A stretch of 5,924 bases of DNA from Draconibacterium sp. (GTDB taxonomy: Bacteria; Bacteroidota; Bacteroidia; Bacteroidales; Prolixibacteraceae): assembly GCA_027011835.1 (NCBI GenBank), contig JALUZN010000443.1:1-5924 (forward strand). The letters are read 5' to 3'. Under the pieces are notes generated by a model, which saw nothing but the letters and a program-made list of their open reading frames with translations, ran no database searches and had not been told where the DNA came from. The position numbers and the translations under genes were made by a program. Every line of letters starts with the position of its first letter. The stretch's first letter is position 1. Shown piece by piece: positions 1 through 5,367 of the stretch.

Positions 1-60
1 GATAAAACATTCATGATAAAAGATTTCACGCACAGGAGTACGATTAAGTTAAAGCACTAA
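1..60 (+). CDS. Possible C-terminal tail of an upstream gene (partial, unrecognised)
   Basis: Frame 1 is open from the first base of the window to a TAA at 58-60 and would encode 19 residues ending in ...STIKLKH. The other two forward frames and all three reverse frames contain stops in this stretch, so this is the only frame that could be coding. The tail is basic and matches no C-terminus I recognise. A 20-codon open frame can occur by chance. The context, directly before rfbB and on the same strand, would fit another sugar-nucleotide or polysaccharide gene, but that is only inference. Confidence 0.3.
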   Translation, partial: DKTFMIKDFTHRSTIKLKH

Positions 61-63
61 TTT

Positions 64-101
64 TCTTGTCTTGTGTCTTGGTTCTTGTATCTTGATTCTA
101 A
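64..101. repeat. Degenerate TCTTGNN heptamer array upstream of rfbB
   Basis: TCTTG occurs at 64, 69, 76, 83 and 90, and a decayed copy (TCTAA) starts at 97. From 69 onward the period is exactly 7 bases, with the last two positions varying (TG, GT, TA, AT). The array begins four bases after the TAA at 58-60 and ends 10 bases before the rfbB ATG, so it fills almost the whole space between them. Its complement reads as NNCAAGA units. The fixed five-base core with variable two-base spacers suggests a constrained intergenic repeat rather than a simple slippage tract. Its function is unknown to me. Confidence 0.75.
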
Positions 102-111
102 ATTTATAAAG

Positions 112-1164
112 ATGAAAACAATTCTAATTACCGGAGGAGCCGGCTTTATTGGTTCGCACGTTGTTCGCTTATTCGTTAATAAATATCCCGAATATAAAAT
201 TGTTAACCTCGACAAATTAACTTATGCCGGGAATTTAAACAACCTGAAAGACGTTGAGAATAAACCGAATTATGAATTTATTAAAGGAGATATTGTTGAC
301 GAGAAGTTTATACAAAAACTTTTTGAGGAGCGAAAGTTCGACGGGGTAATTCATTTGGCTGCCGAGTCGCATGTCGACCGGTCGATTTCGAATCCTACAG
401 AATTTGTTTTTACCAATGTAATAGGAACGGTAAACCTTTTAAATGCTGCCAAATTTATTTGGAAAGATAATTTTGAAGGGAAAAAGTTCTACCATATTTC
501 AACCGACGAAGTTTATGGCTCGTTGGGCAACGAAGGTATGTTTACCGAAGAAACCGCCTACGACCCGCACAGTCCGTATTCAGCATCGAAAGCCAGTTCC
601 GACCATTTTGTGCGGGCCTACCTCGACACATTTGGCGTGCCAACGGTTATTTCGAACTGCTCGAACAACTATGGCTCATTTCAATTTCCCGAAAAATTGA
701 TTCCGCTTTTTATTCATAACATAAAAAACAACAAGCCACTACCGGTTTACGGAAAAGGCGAAAATGTTCGCGACTGGCTGTGGGTGGTCGACCACGCCCG
801 TGCAATCGATACTATTTATCACGACGGAAAAGTTGGCGAGACATATAATATTGGCGGATTTAACGAGTGGACCAACATTGCGTTGATAAAGACAATGTGC
901 CAAAAAATGGATGCAAAACTGGGACGCAAAAAGGGCGAATCGGAAAAACTTATTACTTACGTTAAAGACCGGGCAGGGCACGATTTACGGTATGCGATTG
1001 ATGCCACAAAGATAAAAAAAGAGTTGGGATGGGAACCCTCACTGCAATTCGAAGAGGGAATTGAAAAAACCATCGACTGGTACCTCGAAAACGAAGAGTG
1101 GCTAAATAATGTTACTTCGGGCGACTATCAGAAATACTACGAAGAGCAATATAAAGAGCGGTAA
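112..1164 (+). CDS. rfbB: dTDP-glucose 4,6-dehydratase (RfbB/RmlB)
   Basis: This is a cytoplasmic NAD-dependent enzyme of the extended short-chain dehydrogenase family. It converts dTDP-glucose to dTDP-4-keto-6-deoxyglucose, the second step toward dTDP-L-rhamnose and other deoxysugars for surface polysaccharides. The 350-residue product is full length for the family. The N-terminal Rossmann motif GGAGFIG ends at G14, with the other glycines at G8 and G11, and D34 in LDKLTYAGN is placed to bind the NAD ribose. HLAAESHVDRS lies at 81-91, the TDE triad at T131-D132-E133, and the YSASK motif supplies Y156 and K160. The full catalytic set is therefore present. The ATG at 112 places the Rossmann strand at residue 3, as in the family, and follows an A-rich leader. 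A GTG at 73 is in frame but would add 13 unconserved residues encoded by the heptamer array. No rmlA, rmlC or rmlD is visible; they may lie upstream. Confidence 0.96.
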   Translation: MKTILITGGAGFIGSHVVRLFVNKYPEYKIVNLDKLTYAGNLNNLKDVENKPNYEFIKGDIVDEKFIQKLFEERKFDGVIHLAAESHVDRSISNPTEFVFTNVIGTVNLLNAAKFIWKDNFEGKKFYHISTDEVYGSLGNEGMFTEETAYDPHSPYSASKASSDHFVRAYLDTFGVPTVISNCSNNYGSFQFPEKLIPLFIHNIKNNKPLPVYGKGENVRDWLWVVDHARAIDTIYHDGKVGETYNIGGFNEWTNIALIKTMCQKMDAKLGRKKGESEKLITYVKDRAGHDLRYAIDATKIKKELGWEPSLQFEEGIEKTIDWYLENEEWLNNVTSGDYQKYYEEQYKER

Positions 1165-1181
1165 CCCGGAATTTTGCCGGG
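1165..1181 (+). terminator. Small GC hairpin after rfbB, weak terminator candidate
   Basis: CCCGG at 1165-1169 and CCGGG at 1177-1181 form a five-base-pair all-GC stem around a seven-base loop, starting immediately after the rfbB stop codon. No T-tract follows (the next bases are CATTCTAAG), so it is not a classical intrinsic terminator. It may only stabilise the 3' end of the message, or it may be chance. Confidence 0.3.
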
Positions 1182-1218
1182 CATTCTAAGCAGTTATTAC
1201 AGAAACCGATTAGAATAA

Positions 1219-1231
1219 TTAAGATTCTTAA
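1219..1231. promoter_or_regulatory. Short palindrome in the leader region of the sigma-factor gene
   Basis: TTAAGA (1219-1224) and TCTTAA (1226-1231) are perfect complements around a single central T. A second dyad, AGAAT (1212-1216) with ATTCT (1224-1228), overlaps it. The sequence is AT-rich, so a chance origin is quite possible. It lies about 55 bases upstream of the best promoter match, a position where an activator or repressor site could be. There is no evidence for a specific binding protein. Confidence 0.2.
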
Positions 1232-1260
1232 AAATTGACCGTTCACAGCGTATCTCAATA

Positions 1261-1296
1261 TATACTCAATTCAGATAGGTTTCCGGTTTGAGTATA
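1261..1296. repeat. Perfect 9-bp inverted repeat overlapping the promoter (operator or hairpin candidate)
   Basis: TATACTCAA at 1261-1269 is the exact reverse complement of TTGAGTATA at 1288-1296, separated by 18 bases (1270-1287). The right arm overlaps the proposed -33 element TTTG (1287-1290). The half-sites are about 27 bases apart centre to centre, roughly two and a half helical turns, which would put them on opposite faces of the DNA. A dimeric regulator or an RNA stem made by upstream transcription are both conceivable. A perfect nine-base match within 36 bases is unlikely to be pure coincidence, but AT richness weakens that argument. Confidence 0.45.
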
Positions 1297-1319
1297 AAAT
1301 TGAAATTAATGTACGTTTG
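1287..1319 (+). promoter_or_regulatory. Candidate Bacteroidota promoter for the sigma/anti-sigma unit
   Basis: TTTG at 1287-1290 and TACGTTTG at 1312-1319 match the known Bacteroidota -33 (TTTG) and -7 (TAnnTTTG) elements, with a 21-base spacer inside the range reported for that group. Transcription would begin near 1325, giving a leader of about 45-50 bases before the TTG start at 1373. This is a consensus match by eye. The -33 element falls in the right arm of the inverted repeat at 1261-1296, which suggests possible control of access. Confidence 0.5.
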
Positions 1320-1372
1320 CAATAATTTGTAAATTGTAATTTTTTGCATTTCTGCTTACTAATAGGTTAGTT

Positions 1373-1864
1373 TTGGAAAAGGAATTCATAGAAATAATTC
1401 AGAAAAATCAAGGCATTATACACAAGGTGTGTAACATTTATTGCGATGTTCAGGAGGATCGCAATGACCTGTTTCAGGAAATTGTTGCACAACTTTGGAA
1501 GTCGTATCCCTCTTTTCGAAAAGAGTCGAAATTTTCTACCTGGATGTATCGTGTGGCACTGAATACAGCTATTACTTCGTTTAAAAAAACAAAACGCAGA
1601 CCTGACCAAAACCGGCTAACTTCCGATAATTATCAGATTGTTGACGAAGGATACAATACCGAAACAGAAGACAATATTAAACAATTGCATCGCGCAGTGG
1701 CTCAGCTTACCGGCATCGAAAAATCGATTGTACTGCTCTATTTTGAAAATAAAAAGTATGAGGAAATTGCCGAAATTACCGGGATTACCCAAAATTATGT
1801 ACGGGTAAAAATGAACCGGATAAAGAAGAAATTAAAAAAGTTAATGACAGAGGAAGAGGAGTAA
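1373..1864 (+). CDS. ECF-type RNA polymerase sigma factor
   Basis: The 163-residue product has the two-domain layout of extracytoplasmic-function sigma factors. Region 2 lies at about residues 10-75, including DLFQEIVAQLWKSYPSF (32-48) and the KFSTWMYRVALNTAI segment (53-67) that contacts the -10 DNA. Region 4 lies at about 105-155, with a helix-turn-helix at YEEIAEITGITQNYVRVKMNR (129-149) for the -35 element. It would direct core polymerase to a dedicated regulon, typically for envelope stress or nutrient response. The start is TTG at 1373: an in-frame TAA lies at 1337-1339, and no ATG or GTG lies between it and the family-typical EKEFIEII N-terminus. CTG at 1352 is the only other conceivable start. 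The next gene begins one base after the stop codon, so the pair is surely co-transcribed. The regulon cannot be told from the sequence. Confidence 0.93.
   Translation: MEKEFIEIIQKNQGIIHKVCNIYCDVQEDRNDLFQEIVAQLWKSYPSFRKESKFSTWMYRVALNTAITSFKKTKRRPDQNRLTSDNYQIVDEGYNTETEDNIKQLHRAVAQLTGIEKSIVLLYFENKKYEEIAEITGITQNYVRVKMNRIKKKLKKLMTEEEE
1851..1861 (+). promoter_or_regulatory. Purine-rich ribosome-binding site for the membrane protein
   Basis: The run AGGAAGAGGAG sits 4 bases before the ATG at 1866 and lies within the last codons of the sigma-factor gene. It is the most Shine-Dalgarno-like sequence in the window; the other genes have mainly A-rich leaders. It supports the ATG at 1866 as the start and suggests tight, possibly coupled, translation of the two proteins. 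Because it also encodes the acidic EEEE tail of the sigma factor, the resemblance may be incidental. Confidence 0.4.
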
Positions 1865-1865
1865 A

Positions 1866-2540
1866 ATGGAATTAACAGACTTAAAAAAAACGTGGGGCAA
1901 AATGGCATCGAACAGAGAGCTGGACGAAGACCAGCTTAAAGAGATGCTTAGCAAACGAACAAAAAATGTAATTGAACGTATTGAACGAAATATAAAAATA
2001 GGTTCGGTTGCACTGTTTGCTCTTTTTTTAATAATTGCCTTCGACGATTATATTCTATCGCCCGAAATTCTGGGAGAGATGAATGCCACAGTTCCCGACT
2101 GGCTGGCATTCTTAGGAGCTTTTAGCAATACACTTCTGTTTACCACTTTTATATACTTCGTTTTTAAATACTACAGGGTAAAACGAAAATGTGATGTTGT
2201 TTGCGATTTAAAAGACACGCTCCGAAAAACGGTGGAAACACTCTCGCTTTATCAGCGCCTTTTTTACATTGCGCTCGGCTCGCTAACCATAACAATGGCA
2301 GTTGGTTTTATTGCCGGCTTATTTCAGGAGTCGGTTACCGAATTAGGCGTGCACGACATTTCGTTTGCCGAAATTCAAAAAGACCAACTCTTTTTTGAAA
2401 TTATAATCGGGTTGGTATTTTTAGTCGTTATCGTTGGGGGCATTTTTGTTTTTCTCCGGTGGGGATTTCACCGTTTGTATGGAAATTACTGCCGGAAACT
2501 TAAACAAACCTTAAAAGAGTTAAACGAAATAGACGAATAG
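1866..2540 (+). CDS. Four-helix membrane protein, probable anti-sigma factor
   Basis: This 224-residue protein has an N-terminal soluble segment of about 44 residues that begins MELTDLKKTWGKM and continues as a charged amphipathic stretch. Four hydrophobic segments follow at about 45-63, 79-101, 132-153 and 177-198, then a basic cytoplasmic tail to residue 224. An even helix number with basic flanks (YYRVKRK at 102-108, RWGFHRLY at 198-205) predicts both ends in the cytoplasm. Bacteroidota often encode small membrane proteins with a similar LxxLKxxW-like N-terminus directly after an ECF sigma gene, and these are thought to hold the sigma factor at the membrane. I infer that role from position, since I see no zinc-type HxxxCxxC anti-sigma motif. 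Cys109 and Cys113 lie in the loop predicted to face the cytoplasm. A plain membrane protein with no regulatory role is the alternative. Confidence 0.7.
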   Translation: MELTDLKKTWGKMASNRELDEDQLKEMLSKRTKNVIERIERNIKIGSVALFALFLIIAFDDYILSPEILGEMNATVPDWLAFLGAFSNTLLFTTFIYFVFKYYRVKRKCDVVCDLKDTLRKTVETLSLYQRLFYIALGSLTITMAVGFIAGLFQESVTELGVHDISFAEIQKDQLFFEIIIGLVFLVVIVGGIFVFLRWGFHRLYGNYCRKLKQTLKELNEIDE

Positions 2541-2549
2541 ATAGATTCA

Positions 2550-2581
2550 TTGCTTTTTTTCCATTTTCATTATTAGTTTTA
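2550..2581 (+). promoter_or_regulatory. Weak promoter candidate for glmM
   Basis: TTG at 2550-2552 and TAGTTTTA at 2574-2581, separated by 21 bases, resemble the Bacteroidota -33 and -7 elements. The -7 element lacks the final G of TAnnTTTG and the -33 lacks one T. The 70-base gap between the membrane-protein stop and the mutase ATG is very AT-rich, so near matches are expected by chance. A separate promoter for the essential mutase gene would make sense, but read-through from the sigma unit is possible too. Confidence 0.28.
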
Positions 2582-2610
2582 CTTCTTAATATTTTTAAAA
2601 ACTTCAAAAA

Positions 2611-4020
2611 ATGACTTTAATAAAATCGATTTCAGGAATTCGTGGAACTATTGGGGGGAAACCGGGTAACGGATTAAGCCCACTCGATTTGGTGAAATTT
2701 ACAGCAGCATACGCTACCTGGGTAAAACAGAGTACTACAAATAAACAGCTTAAAATTGTTGTAGGACGCGATGCACGAATCTCGGGCGAAATGGTAAGTT
2801 CAATTGTTGTTGCAACATTAACCGGAATGGGTTGTGACGTAGTAAATATTGGACTGGCAACCACACCTACCACAGAAATTGCTGTTGTTGAAGAGCAAGC
2901 CGATGGCGGAATTATTTTAACAGCAAGTCATAATCCGAAGCAGTGGAATGCATTAAAATTATTAAATAGTAAAGGAGAGTTTTTAAATGCTGCCGAAGGT
3001 GCAACGGTTTTGGAAATTGCCGAATCGGAGAATTTTTTCTTTGCCGAAGTTGACGATTTGGGCACAATCTCCGAAAAAGATTATACCGATTTTCATGTTC
3101 AGCATGTATTAAATTTAAAGTTGGTTGATGTTGAAGCAATAAAAGCAGCCAATTTTACTGTTGCTATCGATGCAGTAAATTCGGTGGGAGGAGTTGCTAT
3201 GCCGGCTCTGTTTAAAGCGCTGGGCATTAAAAATATTGTTGAAATTAACTGCGAGCCAACCGGGCATTTTGCACACGTTCCGGAACCACTTCCCGAAAAC
3301 CTGGTTGAAACATCGGAGATTATTAAAAAGGGGAATATCGATGTTGGTTTTGTGGTTGACCCCGATGTTGACCGCCTTGCCATTATAAACGAAGACGGAA
3401 CCATGTTTAACGAAGAGTACACGCTGGTTGCCATTGCCGATTATGTTTTGAGTAAAACCCCGGGAAATACGGTTTCCAATTTATCATCGAGCCGGGCACT
3501 ACGTGTTATTACCGAAAAACACGGGCAGAGTTATTCGGCAGCGGCAGTGGGCGAAGTAAATGTAGTTGCAAAAATGAAGGCAACAAACGCAGTTATTGGT
3601 GGCGAAGGAAACGGAGGAGTTATTTATCCGGCAAGTCACAGCGGACGCGATGCTCTGGTAGGAGCAGCCCTGTTTTTGTCGCACCTGGCAAAATCGGGAG
3701 TAAAATGTTCGGCGTTGCGGAAAACGTATCCCGACTATTTTATATCGAAAAACAAAATTGAACTTACACCCGAAATTGATGTCGACGGCATTCTGTTAAA
3801 AATGAAAGAGAAATATTCGGGCGAGCAGGTTACCGATATCGACGGAGTAAAAATAGATTTTGAAAATTCGTGGGTACATTTGCGTAAATCGAATACCGAG
3901 CCAATAATCAGAATTTATGCCGAAGCCGATTCAATGAAAAATGCCGAAAATTTAGCAGAGAAAATAATTGGACAAATAAAAGAGTTATCGCTAATGCTAA
4001 AAAACGAAACCATTCCATAA
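2611..4020 (+). CDS. glmM: Alpha-D-phosphohexomutase, probable phosphoglucosamine mutase (GlmM)
   Basis: The 469-residue cytoplasmic enzyme has all four functional loops of the family. The phosphoserine loop is TASHNP (104-109) with catalytic Ser106. The Mg-binding loop is DPDVDR (250-255) with D250, D252 and D254. The sugar-recognition loop is GGEGNGG (330-336) with E332. The C-terminal phosphate-binding loop is RKSNTEPIIR (425-434). GlmM converts glucosamine-6-phosphate to glucosamine-1-phosphate for UDP-GlcNAc, and hence for peptidoglycan and lipopolysaccharide. The N-terminus, with SGIRGTIGG at 8-16, and the length, slightly above the 445 residues of E. coli GlmM, agree with the group usually called GlmM in Bacteroidota. 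Substrate choice between glucosamine, mannose and glucose phosphates is hard to read from sequence, so phosphomannomutase or phosphoglucomutase activity remains possible. The ATG at 2611 follows an A-rich leader (TTCAAAAA) and matches the family start. Confidence 0.88.
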   Translation: MTLIKSISGIRGTIGGKPGNGLSPLDLVKFTAAYATWVKQSTTNKQLKIVVGRDARISGEMVSSIVVATLTGMGCDVVNIGLATTPTTEIAVVEEQADGGIILTASHNPKQWNALKLLNSKGEFLNAAEGATVLEIAESENFFFAEVDDLGTISEKDYTDFHVQHVLNLKLVDVEAIKAANFTVAIDAVNSVGGVAMPALFKALGIKNIVEINCEPTGHFAHVPEPLPENLVETSEIIKKGNIDVGFVVDPDVDRLAIINEDGTMFNEEYTLVAIADYVLSKTPGNTVSNLSSSRALRVITEKHGQSYSAAAVGEVNVVAKMKATNAVIGGEGNGGVIYPASHSGRDALVGAALFLSHLAKSGVKCSALRKTYPDYFISKNKIELTPEIDVDGILLKMKEKYSGEQVTDIDGVKIDFENSWVHLRKSNTEPIIRIYAEADSMKNAENLAEKIIGQIKELSLMLKNETIP

Positions 4021-4032
4021 ATAAAAAACAAG

Positions 4033-5367
4033 ATGAGAAATTACATAGAATTACTTAAGTCGAATAAAAACCTAATACTTACAGGTGCGCCTGGGACAGG
4101 AAAAACTTATTTGGCTAAAGAAATAGCCAAACAAATGATTGGGCTAAACACAGATAAAGAGTTAAAAGAAAGTGGGCAATTTGAGTTTGTGCAATTTCAT
4201 CCATCTTATGATTACACAGACTTTGTGGAAGGTTTGCGACCATTAAAAGATAACAATAACGGGGAATTAGGGTTTGAGTTAAGAAATGGAATATTTAAGG
4301 AGTTTTGCAAAAAGGCACTTGATAAGAAATCAAATGCAATAGAGTTTGTTGTAAATGACACAAGTAAAAATTTAGAATACATTGCGAATAGAGATAATAT
4401 TTATGCTAAAAATAATGAAAACTTTACCATCAATAATTTCGAAAAATACTTACAATCGGTTAACATTGACGACACGACACTTAGGGCTTATATAAATAGT
4501 ATAAAGAAATTATTGGGCAAAAAAGAAATTAAAACAAGAGAGAAAAGCGTAATAGACTATATTAAATATTCCTCGTTAGACAAGATTTGTGAAAACTATG
4601 ATATCATAAAAGATTTTGATAGAAAAAATGACTTTCATGGTAACTTTTCATCAGCCATTCCTCATTTAATAAATTTTAGAAAGAGTTTGATAGATAAGTC
4701 GGAACAAAAAAGAGAAAATTATTTAGACCGAATTTTTAGAAAGAGTAAAAAACAAGCTCAATCAGAAATGAAAGTTAAAAATGAGACCACTTTCATTTTT
4801 GTTATCGATGAAATAAATCGAGCAGAGATCTCTAAAGTTTTTGGAGAGTTATTTTTTTCAATAGACCCAGGTTATCGCGGAGAGAAAGGCACAGTAAAAA
4901 CACAATATGCTAACTTACAAGAGGCCAATGATGTTTTTGCTGACGGCTTTTTTGTGCCTGAAAATGTATATATAATTGGCACAATGAATGATATTGATCG
5001 AAGTGTTGAAAGTATGGATTTTGCTATGCGAAGACGCTTTTCGTGGAAAGAGGTTAAAGCAGAAGATAGAATATCAATGTGGGATGGACAAATTGATATT
5101 TTTAAAATTGATGCTTTAAAAAGAATGAAATCTTTGAATAAAGCTATCGAAAAAATTCAAGGATTAAGTTCTGCATTCCATATTGGACCTGCATATTTTT
5201 TGAAACTTAAAAACTATCAAAACGAACCCAATCCATTTGATAGTTTATGGCACAACCATATAAAAGGAGTTGTATTTGAATATTTAAGAGGGTTGCCTGA
5301 CTCCGAAGAAATGATGTTGAAATTAAGAAATGCCTACAATAAGTTAATCGATGTTGAAAACGACTGA
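4033..5367 (+). CDS. mcrB: McrB-type AAA+ GTPase of a type IV restriction system
   Basis: McrB is the motor and DNA-recognition subunit of a restriction complex that cleaves modified, typically 5-methylcytosine-containing, DNA together with McrC. This 444-residue protein begins directly with the motor domain: Walker A GAPGTGKT at 18-25, then a QFHPSYDYTDFVEGLRP segment (about 54-70). Walker B is VIDEINRAEISKVFGEL with D259-E260. The McrB signature is MNDIDRS at 318-324, and RRRF at 333-336 is in the arginine-finger region. The C-terminal part has HIGPAYFLKL (383-392) and LWHNHI (405-410). The N-terminal DNA-binding domain of E. coli McrB is absent. Instead about 150 extra residues (about 97-250) lie between Walker A and B, of which about 130-219 look like a compact helical domain. 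The ATG is 12 bases after the glmM stop, so there is no room for a longer N-terminus. The gene is AT-rich and uses many AGA codons, unlike glmM, which suggests horizontal acquisition. The nucleotide is inferred to be GTP from the family. Confidence 0.9.
   Translation: MRNYIELLKSNKNLILTGAPGTGKTYLAKEIAKQMIGLNTDKELKESGQFEFVQFHPSYDYTDFVEGLRPLKDNNNGELGFELRNGIFKEFCKKALDKKSNAIEFVVNDTSKNLEYIANRDNIYAKNNENFTINNFEKYLQSVNIDDTTLRAYINSIKKLLGKKEIKTREKSVIDYIKYSSLDKICENYDIIKDFDRKNDFHGNFSSAIPHLINFRKSLIDKSEQKRENYLDRIFRKSKKQAQSEMKVKNETTFIFVIDEINRAEISKVFGELFFSIDPGYRGEKGTVKTQYANLQEANDVFADGFFVPENVYIIGTMNDIDRSVESMDFAMRRRFSWKEVKAEDRISMWDGQIDIFKIDALKRMKSLNKAIEKIQGLSSAFHIGPAYFLKLKNYQNEPNPFDSLWHNHIKGVVFEYLRGLPDSEEMMLKLRNAYNKLIDVEND

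Noticed and set aside
73..111. GTG at 73 as the start of rfbB
   Set aside because: The added 13 residues come from the TCTTGNN array and do not belong to the family. The ATG at 112 places the Rossmann motif at the usual distance from the N-terminus.
739..981. Antisense open frame of 80 codons inside rfbB
   Set aside because: It lies wholly opposite a strongly conserved enzyme gene and its translation shows no recognisable domain. It is the usual shadow of a coding strand.
2535..2560. Possible terminator after the membrane protein (GAAT...ATTC followed by seven T)
   Set aside because: The stem is only four mostly AT pairs, too weak for an intrinsic terminator despite the T-run at 2554-2560.
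3099..3434. Antisense open frame of 111 codons inside glmM
   Set aside because: It overlaps the conserved metal-binding loop of the mutase on the opposite strand and has a low-complexity Ser/Thr-rich translation. No independent promoter or family signature was seen.
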